A stretch of 64,000 nucleotides of DNA from Ardenticatenales bacterium (lineage in GTDB: Bacteria > Chloroflexota > Anaerolineae > Epilineales > Epilineaceae). The DNA lies in NCBI GenBank assembly GCA_020853525.1, contig JADYYS010000059.1:1-64000 (forward strand), in the 5' to 3' direction. Both the position numbers and the translations under genes were made by a program. Positions 1-10,200 of the stretch are shown here, piece by piece (the stretch's first letter is position 1; each line of letters opens with the position of its first letter). Under the pieces are notes generated by a model, which saw only the letters and a list, made by a program, of their open reading frames with translations, did not search any database and was not told the origin of the DNA.

Positions 1-191
1 AGTCCGGGCGGGGGGGAGCCGGGCCGGGGCGCCCATGCGCCCTGGCCCGGATCGCCATCGTCCGGAGACCGTTCTCCCTCCGACCCTACGTCACCTTCCG
101 GTTACACATCTTTCCCGACGCCCTCTGAGGATGCGCATCGTGGTCTTCGTCTACCCGCCGTCGAGCCGTTCCGTTTCGCTCGTGGGACCGT

Positions 192-431
192 TCACCCGGC
201 GTCCCGATCGGCCTGCGACGCCTTCGCCTGCCGCTGCACCGCCCGCTCGTACCCCTCGGCCAGCAGCGGCCGCACCGTCTCCTCGAACGTCGCCGCGCTT
301 GGGCAGAGCACGCAGGGCCACCCCTGCGGCGCATAGACCGGGTGCGGCATCAGCTGATCCAACGCCGTGAAATCGTGGCCGGTCTGGTCGAAGGTGTCGG
401 TAATGTACTGGGTGATCGAGTGTACGTCCAT
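192..431 (-). CDS. DUF6194-like protein, apparently internally deleted (short form)
   Basis: Translation from ATG at 431: MDVHSITQYITDTFDQT-GHDFTALDQLMPHPVYAPQGWPCVLCPSAATFEETVRPLLAEGYERAV; resembles the N- and C-terminal ends of DUF6194 proteins as I recall them, joined directly. Confidence 0.5.
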   Translation of the reverse strand: MDVHSITQYITDTFDQTGHDFTALDQLMPHPVYAPQGWPCVLCPSAATFEETVRPLLAEGYERAVQRQAKASQADRDAG

Positions 432-477
432 TGGCCGGACACTACTCCTATGTCGGAGACCCTTGCGTCCCGCTACG

Positions 478-849
478 TCACCCGAGCGGTTCACCGAACC
501 GGTTGCTGCCCCGCGTGCCTTCGGCAAACCCGTTGAAGTACAGCACGATCAGAACGCCGGCAAACGGAATCACTCCGGCGAGGATCCACCAGCCTGACTT
601 GTCGACATCGTGCCACCGCTTGACCGAGATGGCCAGACCCGTCCAAATCACCACGGCGGCGTAGCTGGCGAACAGCAGGAAGGCCACCATCCCCAGCGCC
701 GGCGTGTCCCCGCCGCGTACCGCCACCGCCATCCCGGCCCCGATTCCGGCGACCATGAGCCCCAGGATCGCCTCCACGACGACAAAGCTCCACCATTCCG
801 TCCGCCCAACACGTCCTTCGAGCGAGAAAAGCAGCCAACCCCAGTTCAT
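478..849 (-). CDS. DUF805 family membrane protein
   Basis: MNWGWLLFSLEGRVGRTEWWSF...ISVKRWHDVDKSGWW...VLYFNGFAEGTRGSNRFGEPLG: typical DUF805 'GRxxRxxWW...RRxHDxxxSGWW...G..G.NRFGP' pattern. Start chosen at 849, not the ORF-track M. Confidence 0.85.
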   Translation of the reverse strand: MNWGWLLFSLEGRVGRTEWWSFVVVEAILGLMVAGIGAGMAVAVRGGDTPALGMVAFLLFASYAAVVIWTGLAISVKRWHDVDKSGWWILAGVIPFAGVLIVLYFNGFAEGTRGSNRFGEPLG

Positions 850-933
850 GGGTGCCTCCGTGTTCGTCAGGTCGACTGCAACGCGGCCGCATAATACACG
901 CGGATTCACCCACCACCGCCCCGGAGCTCGCCC

Positions 934-3207
934 ATGCCCGGCCACGCCCCCGCCCGCCTCACCGCCCTTGCCACCGCCCTTGCCCTCGCTGGCGCCCTCC
1001 CCGCCGTCGCCCGTCCCGCCCGCAGCCCGACCGCCCTCCGCAGCCAGACCGCCATCGCCTCGGCTGTCGCGCGTGCCCCCTCCACCCGCTTCGTCCCCAA
1101 TCTCGGCCAATGGCCATCCGCCGTCCTCTACCGCGCCGAAACGCCCCGCGGCGCGCTCATCGTCACGGACTCATCGACGCGCGTCATTCCCGGCAAGCGC
1201 ATCCCCGGCGTGTCGCACTTCCTGCGCGGCCCCGACCCGGCCGCCTGGGTCACGAACGTCCCGGCATTCGACAGCCTGATGGTCCACGACGAACGTACGG
1301 GGACGGACGTCGTGCTCGACGGTGATCCATCGGGCCCATTTGCGAGCCTGTTCGATATCCCAACCGGCGTCGTGATGGACGTCGCAATCGACGTCACGAC
1401 GAGTGTCGCGACGGACGCCGCAAGCCGCATCGCCCCCGACCTATCCCTCTCCCCCACCTTCGCCACCACCCCCACCCTCGCCTACAGCACCTACCTCGGC
1501 GGCCGCACGAGCGACCTCGCCCGCGGCATCGCGGTCGACGCCGACGGCAACGCGTACATCGTCGGGACGACGACATCGAACGACTTCCCGGCGTTCGGCG
1601 ACCGGCCCAGCGGCGGCGGCACCCCAGGCACGCCCGGCCCATTCCAAGGCGCCATCGGCAACAGCGGCAGCCTGCAGGACGCTTTCGTCACCAAGCTCGA
1701 CCCGACCGGCACACAGATCCTCTGGAGCACGTACCTCGGCGGCGTCCGCCAGGACGAGGCGTTCGATGTCGCCGTCGACGCCGCCGGGCGCGCCCACGTC
1801 ACCGGGTACACGACCTCGCCCGACTTCCCGACGGCCCGCCCCGTCCAGCCGTCCCTCCACCTTGCAGACGGGATCTGGTCGGGCGATGCGTTCTTCGCGC
1901 GCCTGTCCGCCGACGGCAGCGCGCTCGAGGTCGGCACGTTCTTCGGCGGCACGGGGCGCGATGTCGGCAAGGGGATCGCGCTCGGCCGCGACGGCGCGGC
2001 ATACATCGCCGGGTGGACGGGCTCGAACCTGCCGGCCGTAAACGCCGTCCACCCGCTGAACCGCGGCGTGCGGGACGCGTTCATCGCCAAGTACGCGCCC
2101 GAAGGCGATCGGCTGATCTTCACGACGCACCTCGGCGGTGCGGACGCCGACGAGGCGCGCGATATCGCCGTCGACGCCGCCGGCAACGCGACCATCGTCG
2201 GCAGCACGATCTCGCTCAACCTGCGGACGACCTCGCCCTTCCAGAGCACGCGCCACGGTGACAGCGACGCCTTCGTCGCCCGCCTGAACGCCGACCTGAC
2301 CGCCTTCGGCTACGCCACGTACCTGGGCGGCCGCGGCGCGGACCAGGCCGTCGCCGTCGCCGTGGATGCCGCCGGACAGGCGACCGTCCTCGGCCGCACG
2401 GACTCGCCCGACTTCCCGCGCGCCGATCCGCTCCAGCCGACGCGCGCCGGACCGACGGATCTCTTCGTCACCCGTTTCACCGCGGACGGCAGCGCGCTGA
2501 CGTACAGCACGTACCTCGGCGGCAATGGCGACGAGGGCGGCTGCGTCCAGGACGAGAACTTTCGCGACCTCGCGACGCCCACGCCGGACGGCCGCGGCAT
2601 CCGTTACCTCGAGGGCAGCAAGTTCACGGACGGCCCGTCCGCCGCCCTCGCCCTCGACGCCGAAGGCCGCGCGATCGTCGTCAGCTGCACCAGCTCGGGC
2701 AACGTGCCGACCCTCCGCCCTCTCCAGGACCGCCGCCGCGGCGCCTTCGACCTCCTCGTGGTTGTCCTCCGCCCCGACGGCGGCGCCCTCGACTTCGCCA
2801 CCTACCTCGGCGGCCGCGGCATGAACGTCGCCCGCGCCGCCGCGCTGGGGCCGGACGGCGGCATCCACGTGGTTGGCCAGACAGATGCCAGCGACTTCCC
2901 GCTCGCACCCGCCGCCGGCGCGCTGGACGACGCCCGCGCCGGCACGGACGATGCGTTCGCGCTGAAGATCGGCGCCGTGCCCGACCTCGTCGTCCCGACC
3001 GCCGTCCTGCCGACCCCCACCGCGACGCCGCCCGCGCCGCCGACAGCGACGTCCGCGCCCCCATCCGCGACACCCGCGCCGACCGACCCGCCGTCGCCGA
3101 CCGTCGCGACGCCGACGCCCAGCCCGATCGCGACGATCGAGGCGACGCCGACGACGACGGGAGGCGGCGGGCGGCTGTGGCTGCCGCTGGCGGAGCGATC
3201 CCCGTGA
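934..3207 (+). CDS. SBBP (beta-propeller) repeat exported protein with Pro/Thr-rich C-terminal linker and short C-terminal WLPLxxR-like tail
   Basis: Repeated 'YSTYLGG..D.A.DIAVDAAGNAxVxGxTxSxDFP' units; signal-peptide-like N-terminus; tail VPTAVLPTPTATPPAPPTATSAPP...GGGGRLWLPLAERSP. Confidence 0.85.
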   Translation: MPGHAPARLTALATALALAGALPAVARPARSPTALRSQTAIASAVARAPSTRFVPNLGQWPSAVLYRAETPRGALIVTDSSTRVIPGKRIPGVSHFLRGPDPAAWVTNVPAFDSLMVHDERTGTDVVLDGDPSGPFASLFDIPTGVVMDVAIDVTTSVATDAASRIAPDLSLSPTFATTPTLAYSTYLGGRTSDLARGIAVDADGNAYIVGTTTSNDFPAFGDRPSGGGTPGTPGPFQGAIGNSGSLQDAFVTKLDPTGTQILWSTYLGGVRQDEAFDVAVDAAGRAHVTGYTTSPDFPTARPVQPSLHLADGIWSGDAFFARLSADGSALEVGTFFGGTGRDVGKGIALGRDGAAYIAGWTGSNLPAVNAVHPLNRGVRDAFIAKYAPEGDRLIFTTHLGGADADEARDIAVDAAGNATIVGSTISLNLRTTSPFQSTRHGDSDAFVARLNADLTAFGYATYLGGRGADQAVAVAVDAAGQATVLGRTDSPDFPRADPLQPTRAGPTDLFVTRFTADGSALTYSTYLGGNGDEGGCVQDENFRDLATPTPDGRGIRYLEGSKFTDGPSAALALDAEGRAIVVSCTSSGNVPTLRPLQDRRRGAFDLLVVVLRPDGGALDFATYLGGRGMNVARAAALGPDGGIHVVGQTDASDFPLAPAAGALDDARAGTDDAFALKIGAVPDLVVPTAVLPTPTATPPAPPTATSAPPSATPAPTDPPSPTVATPTPSPIATIEATPTTTGGGGRLWLPLAERSP

Positions 3208-3321
3208 TCGCGCCCTTCGCGGCCGCGCCGGACGGTTTGTCCGCCGCCAGGGCCGTACGATCGATGAGCAGCGGACGATGAGCAGCGGAGAGAGGACCGT
3301 TTCCCGAACCGGAGGACCACG

Positions 3322-3741
3322 ATGTCAAGCGAGCAGAAGGCGATGTCCGCGGCCGTCCTGAACGATGTGTACGCGGCCGGCAACATGGACCGGATCCCGG
3401 CGTTGTTCCATGAGCGCTACGTCCAGAAGCCGTACGGCTTCTCCGGCCACGACGGCGTGCGTCGCCACGCCGCGGCGTGGCGGACGGCGTTCCCCGACTT
3501 GGCGCTCGAGCTCGTCGACCAGATCGAGGAAGGAGACGGCGTCGTGAACCTCGTCTTCCTGACCGGCACGCACGACGGGCTGCTCCACGACCACGTCGCG
3601 CCGACGGGCCGGTCCGTCGCCGTGATGGCGATCGTCCTCTACCGCTTCGAGCACGGGCGGATCGTCGAGGGCGTCGTCCTGCTCGACGAGCTCGCGCTCT
3701 ACCAGCAGCTTGGCGTCGTCGGGACGCCGGTGTGGGGCTGA
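3322..3741 (+). CDS. SnoaL-like / ester cyclase family protein
   Basis: 139 aa; 'AAVLNDVYAAGNMDRIPALFHERYV...GHDGVRRHAAAWRTAFPDLALELVDQIEEGDGVVNLVFLTGTHDG...' matches the SnoaL polyketide cyclase-like pattern. Confidence 0.75.
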   Translation: MSSEQKAMSAAVLNDVYAAGNMDRIPALFHERYVQKPYGFSGHDGVRRHAAAWRTAFPDLALELVDQIEEGDGVVNLVFLTGTHDGLLHDHVAPTGRSVAVMAIVLYRFEHGRIVEGVVLLDELALYQQLGVVGTPVWG

Positions 3742-3956
3742 GGCGGAAGCAGGTCACCTAGTTTCCAGGTCACCGAATGTGAACGGCAGCCTCCGGTGAA
3801 TTGGATCACGGCGACATTCCAGTCGGACGGTTCGCGCCGATGGGCGCCATCCAGTTGCCTCGCCACCCGGTTCGCACTACGCTCCCGCCTCGCGTCACCC
3901 GTCGCACGCCGTCGTGGCGCGCACGTCATCCGACACGACCTACGGAGGCAACGCAC

Positions 3957-4196
3957 ATGTGGTGGATCATCGCCGGCCCGATCGGCGGCTTTCTGGCCGG
4001 CTGGTTCCTCAAAGGCGACAAGAAGTTCGACCTCGTCGACGTCGTCATCGGCCTCCTCGGCGGCTTCTTCTGCGGCTGGCTCTTCACATGGGCCGTCGGC
4101 ACCGGCCTGTTCGGCCAGGTGATCAGCGCGTTCCTCGGCTCCATCGTCCTCGTGTGGCTGTACGAGAAGTTCTCGGGCAAGCGGATCAACATGTAA
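3957..4196 (+). CDS. GlsB/YeaQ/YmgE family (transglycosylase-associated) small membrane protein
   Basis: MWWIIAGPIGGFLAGWFLKGDKKFDLVDVVIGLLGGFFCGWLF...FLGSIVLVWLYEKFSGKRINM; Gly-rich TM pattern. Start moved to ATG at 3957, preceded by 'ggaggcaacgcac'. Confidence 0.75.
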   Translation: MWWIIAGPIGGFLAGWFLKGDKKFDLVDVVIGLLGGFFCGWLFTWAVGTGLFGQVISAFLGSIVLVWLYEKFSGKRINM

Positions 4197-4231
4197 AGGT
4201 CGTCCGGCCGCAACGGGCGTCGGTACGCGAA

Positions 4232-4261
4232 ACGGGCCGGTCCCTTTGGGGACCGGCCCGT
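4232..4261. terminator. Hairpin terminator between convergent genes
   Basis: 13-bp perfect stem acgggccggtccc / gggaccggcccgt with a 4-nt loop, in the gap between the convergent 3957-4196 (+) and 4281-18353 (-) genes. No strong U-tract. Confidence 0.6.
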
Positions 4262-4280
4262 GATTGTGTGACCTCTTCGC

Positions 4281-7200
4281 CTACGGACCGCAGTTCGGCG
4301 GCGCTTCGAGCAGGAAGTGGTCGAAGAGCGGGAAGCTCTGGTAGGCCTTGCTCTCGTCGCCCGGGATGTCCGGGTCGCCGAGCACGGCACCGATCCGTTC
4401 GATCCCGACGGCGCCGAGGCCCACAAGGTTGCGGACGAAGCGGCCCTGCGCGTCGAAGACGTCGTGCTCCCAGAACGTGGCGCTGACGACGATGCTGCCG
4501 AGGAAGCTCGGCCGGACCCAGCCCCAGCTGTCGATGTTGATGTACTCGACCTGCTTCTCGCCCAGCTTCTCGCAGACGAAGTCGATCAGCCCGTTCTGGT
4601 CGTACAGGAAGATCGCGAAGTCCGTGAAGCCCGGCTTGGGAACGAGGTTGGCGATGCCGATCTCGGTGCTCACGCCGCGGTTGCGCTTGGCGACCATCGG
4701 CAGGGCGAAGACCGCCGAGCCGCTCGCCACGCCGCCCTTGCCGTTGCCGAGCTGCCAGTCGTAGATCGTCTCGGTAGCCGCGTTGTAGGCCACCGCTTCG
4801 CGCCGCTCGCTGCGAGCCGGATCGCTGAAGCGCTCGAGGATGACGACGCTTTGGATGCGCGGCGGATCCACGATGTGGGCGCCCGGTGTCCACCACTCCT
4901 GGCTCTCGGCGCGGGCCGTGCCCGTCCAGTTTCCCGGCAGGCCGGCGATGACCGGCAGGAAGTACGACTGGCTGCCGCGCGGGCAGATCCAGTCCACCAA
5001 CGTCTGCTTGATCCCGCCGCCGAAGTCCAGGAAGTAGACCTTCACCTTGGCCGCCACCGTGGCGGAGAGGTTCTGGACCTGGATCGCCGTGTCCCAGCCC
5101 ATGTACTCGTTGTAGATGAGCGGCGCGTAGTTCACCTGGTCGCCCAGCGTGAACTCGAGCGCGTCGATGTCGGCCGGGATCCCGACGTAGCTCGTGAAGT
5201 GGTTCGGTCCCATCGTGTCAACGACGACGCCGAGCGGCTGGCTGGCACGGATCCAGGCGCTGCCGATCCAACCGGCCCCGACGACGGTGGCCGGGTCGAA
5301 ATCGACAGTCTCGCCGCGCGACAGCTGGATCACGTCGCCGAGGATCGGGCGCAGGCAGTTGTCCTGGTCCTTGAACCAGATCTCGAGGCTGGTGCAGAGC
5401 TCGCCCGAGTTCTGGATGTGGAGGATGGTGTTCAGCCCGGCGTTGCCGGAAACGATGTAGGGCGCATAGCTCGTGAAGCCGCCGGAGACCGGATCGTACG
5501 CGCCCTCGAGGTCGCTCGACACGCCCTCGTACGCCGCGTGGTTCGTGCGGTTCGGGTCGACCGGATCCGGGCAGCCGCGGTTCACGACCACCGCCAGCGG
5601 CTCGCCGGCGAACTTGCTGAAGTCGTAGCCGTCGTACGTGCCGCGCTTGCGGTAGGCGATGTCGAAGATGAGCCAGTTCAGGTCGCTGCCGACGACGGAC
5701 TCGTAGATCCGCTCGCACACCAGGCGCCCGAAGGCCACCGGCTGACCCGGCTGCTCCTCGACGATCGCGGCCGAGAGCGAGTAGACGACGGCGCTGTTCG
5801 CACCCGGCGGGATCTGGCTGTTCGCGAAGCTCCAGGCGCTGCCGGGACGGAGCAGACCGCTGCACTCCACCTTCAGCGGCCCGGCCGCCTGCGGCGGGCA
5901 GAAGCCGGCCTCGCCCCAGACGACGAGGACCGGGATCGTATCCCTGTCGCCGACGTTCTGGACCTGGATCCAGGTCTCGCACGTCTCGCCGCCGAGGATC
6001 GGCAGCTGCAGCCTGAAGTCGACGCCGACGCACGGCACCTCGATCCGCACGCTGTCCGTGTCCGTGACGATCGGCAGGCACGACAGGTCCGTCCGGCCCG
6101 AGTTCACCGGGTTCGCGCTGACCTCGACGACGTCGACGGCGTTGCCGCACTCACGCGTCAGGTGCGGCACCGTGACCTGCCGGCGCACGGTCTCGCCGGG
6201 CGCGACGGGCACCTTCGGATCGACGCCGAAGCGGATCGTGTCCGTGAAGATGATGGTCGGCATCGTCGAGCGCGAGCGGAGCGTGTCGGTGATGCGGATG
6301 TCGTCCAAGTACGTCGTGCCGGTGTTCGTGATCTCGAAGCAGAACGTCACCGGCTGACCGGCCTCGTTGATCACCGGCAGGTCGGCGCCCGGGCAGATCC
6401 CGTCGAACGACACCGTCTTGTCGATCTCGATGGACGGGCAGGCGACGGTCGTCGACTCGACGGCCCGGTTGTTCGCGCCGTTCCGGTCGATCGTCGGGGT
6501 GCGCGGCGCCGTGGGCGGCGTGCCGTTCGGTCCCTGCGCCGGGCCGGTGTTCACCAGCGGCCAGACGGCGTCGTTGCGCCGCGTTTCGATGCCCACGGTG
6601 TTTGCGAAGACCGAGCCGCACTTGGCGGCCTGACGGACCATCGCCATGAGCTGGATCGTGACGCTCTCGCGCGTGTTCAACCGGCCGAGCTGCGGCACGC
6701 CGGCGTTGTTCACGCCGTTGCCGACGCGGATCGTGATCCGCCCGTCGTCCCGCACCTCGACGATCTCACCGGCGGACACCGTGACGTCCACCTGCGCCGG
6801 ATCGACCGCCAGGGCGTCGATCGGCAGCTGGTCGACGACGAACACCTCGGCCGCGTCCGACGGGCCGTTGTTGGTGGCGACGATCTGGTACGTGACCATC
6901 CCGCCCGGCGTCACCGGATCGCACGTCAGGAAGTCGCCGAAGATGTCCGTCTTCGTGATCGCCAGATCCGCCTCGGCGATGATCCGGGTCCGTTCGGTGT
7001 CGCGGTTGTTCTGCCGCCGGAAGTCGGTCGTGGATGTCGTCAGGAAGGCCGTGTTGCGGGCGATCACACCCGCCTCGCTGTTCAGCGGCCCGGCGGACTG
7101 GACGTTGGCCGCGTCCAGGACGTAGCCGGCATCGACGATCGTGACGAGGTCGAAGCCGTAGCCGACACCCGGCGTCAGCGTGCCGACACCGCCGCTGAAG

Positions 7201-10200
7201 ATCGTCTCGTTGTGCGCCTTGAGCTGCACGAGCGTGACGACGTTCGTGACGGCGTTGTACGCGCACACCGCCACGTCGTCCGGGTCGAGCGGCTCGCAGC
7301 GCAGGAAGCGCTCGCCCGTCAGGCCCGGCTGCTTGAAGTCCAGCGTATCGGTCAGGACGACGCTAACGGCCGTCGATGGTCCGGCGTTGCCGAACGTGAT
7401 CCGGTAGCGGTGCTCGTTGCCGGCGATCGCCAGGTCGGGCTCGATGCTGCGGTCCAGGCGCGGCTCGGCCGGCACGTCGACCTTCTGCAGGAAGCCGTTC
7501 GCGTCGCCGAACGGCCCGCCGTCGCCCGGCCCGCCGATGTCGGCGACCGCGTTGACGGTGGTGTTGTTGCACGCCTGGTTGTTCGTCGCAAGCGGATCGC
7601 CCGTGAGCGTGAGTGTCGGCGGCGGCGGTGGGAGCGGCCCAGGGGCGGCCGGCGGCGAGGCCGGCGCGAAGAGCGCATCGACGCAGTTCTGGAGGACCGT
7701 GTTGTTCGCCACGGCGCGGTCGACGAGGACGAACAGGCTGAACGTCCGCCGCTCCCCGGGCAGCATGTCGCCGACGGTGCAGTAGAGCGTGCCGCCGTTC
7801 ACCTCGTCGGGCCGGCAGTCCACGCCTGCGTCCGTGTGGAGGTACGTCACGCCCGCCGGCAGGATATCGCGCAGCGTGACGTTGCGCGACAGGCTCGGAC
7901 CGGCGTTCTGTACGGACAGCTCGTAGCGCAGGATGAGGCCGGCGGTCACGCGGTTCGCCTGGTCGGCGATCGTGAAGCGCGCGTTCGGCACGTCGTAGCC
8001 CGTGACGTTCTGTCCGGTCGCCGTCTTGCTCGTCGAGAGGTCGGCCGACGAGAGGACCGCCGTCTGGACGTGGGCGTGGTTGTTGGCGGTCGTCGGGTCG
8101 AAGACGTCGGAACGGACTTCGACGTCGTTCTCGAGAATGGAGCCGGGCGCGACGGACGGGTCGACGAGGACGTCGAAGACGATCGTCGCACCGCGCCGCA
8201 GCGCGGAGTCCACGCCCAGGAGCGTGCCGATGCCGCACGTGAGCTGGTCGACCGGGCTGCCGGACGTGCCGGTCTGGCAGGCAGTCGCCGGCAGCTGCGG
8301 CAGGTTGTCGACGTTCACGCGTACGGTGTTCGGCAGAACGGTGACGCCGGCGGGCAGGCGGTCGGTGACGATGACGTTCTCGGCGTCGGACGGGCCGCCG
8401 TTCTGGACGCGGACGGTGTAGCGAATCCGGCGCCCCGCGGTGACCTGCGTGGCCGAGCCGCTGTAGAACGGCGCCTCGGGCAGGACGGGCAGGGGCGCCT
8501 GGGTGTTCAGGATGCGGCCGGCTTGGCCGTTCGCCTGCACCTCACCGAGCGCCGTCTTCGTCACCGACAGGTTGGCGACGTCGGTGATCTCGTGCAACAC
8601 CTCGGCGTGGTTGGTGGCCGGATCGATCTCGTTGGACGTCGAGACGACGTCGGCGACGTTGCGGATGTCCTGCGCCTGCCGGAAACGGACGCGCATCGTC
8701 ACGATCCAGCGGCCGGTGTTCGGCGGGCCGTCGGCCAGCAGGACGCCGAGCTGCGGGATGCCGAACGCGGGCGTGAGAACCTGCGTGAGCGTGCAGTCCA
8801 CCTGCAGGCGCTGGCCGATGAGCGGGATGCCGCTGGGCTCGAGGACGCCGAACGGCGGCACGGGCGGCAGGGCCGGGGGCCACGGCGTGCCGGCGAGCAC
8901 GTTCGTCTCGGTCGCTCCGGCTGCGGTCAGGCTGCGGCACGTCGCCGGGCGATCGGAGGTGATGTCGATCAGATCGAACTGCTCAGCGGCCTGCAGCACG
9001 TCCTTCAGCGCCACGCCCTCGCCGAAGCTCGGGCCGTGGTTGTCCACGATGACCGTGTACGTGAGGATCTGGCCGGCGCGCACGCGGCCCTCGTTCGTGC
9101 CGAACTTCGAGATCGTGAGGTCGACGAACGACTCCACGTAGTTCTTGGCGAAGGCGGTGTTGTTGGCCGTCACCGGATCGCCGAGTGAGGTCACGCTCGT
9201 CACGGAGACGTTGTTCGTGATCGTCGTGCCGGACGGGATGTTCGGCCGCACGAGCGCCCAGATGTCGAAGCTGCGCGTCTGGCCGCTGGGCAGCAGGCCG
9301 ATGGCGCACGACAGGACCTGCGGCACGGCCGGGGCGTTCGTGATGACGCACATCGGCTGGAGGGTGTCGATCTCGTAGATCACTTCCGGCGGCAGCGTGT
9401 CCGTGACGACGACGTTCTGTGCGTCGGATGGACCGTTGTTCGTCACGAACACGGTGTACTTCACCTGGCGGCCGGCGGCGATCTTCACCGGGTCGACGAC
9501 CTTCGTGACGGCGACATCCGCCTGGGTCTGGACCGGCACGGACACGAGCGAGCTGTTGTTGGCCGGGTTGCAGTCGGGCGTCACGTCGCTGGCCACGGTG
9601 GCGGTGTTCGCCAGCGGACCGGCGGGAATGCTCGGCAACACGACGGTGTTGATGAACACGCGCCGTCCACCGACGGGCGGCTCGCCGACCGGCACCTCGA
9701 AGAGCGAGCAGATCACCTCGTGCGCGCCTTCTGCGTACGTGCACAGTTCGCGGCCGCTCTGGTTCTCGATGCGCGCGCTGACGAATCGCAGCGAGCTGGG
9801 CAGCCGGTCGCGAACGATGACGGACCGCGCGTTGGACGGCCCGGCGTTGGCGATGACGAGCTCGTAGCTGAGCTCGCGGCCGGCGATGACCGGGCTCGGC
9901 GTCGCGAGCTTGACGATCGAGAGGTCGGCGACCTCGGTCACGGCCGTGATCTGCGTGACGAAGTTGTCGTCCTGGAACGGGTCGATGTTGTCCGAGGCCG
10001 TCCAGGCGCTGTTGGCGATCACGTTCGTGCCCGACAGCCCGACGTAGCCGGCATCCACGCGCGCCACGATCGTCACCGTGCCGGACGTGCCGGCGGCGAG
10101 GGACGCGAAGACGCAGCGTGCCGGGTCGGCCGGGTTGCCCGGCGTTCCGGCATGACAGCCGGCGGCCGAACCGCCCGGGCCGACGCCGGCGATCGAGACG

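Noticed and set aside
889-897. Possible shared bidirectional -10 (CATAAT / TATTAT) between DUF805 and SBBP genes
   Set aside because: Suggestive symmetry but no -35 on either side; too weak to call.
1441-2868. 475-aa minus-strand ORF antisense to the SBBP gene
   Set aside because: Composition shadow; the plus-strand frame has clear SBBP repeats.
4317-9188. 1623-aa plus-strand ORF
   Set aside because: Antisense shadow of the giant DUF11 gene; Arg/Asp/Val/His-rich composition without domains, caused by GC-rich codon periodicity.
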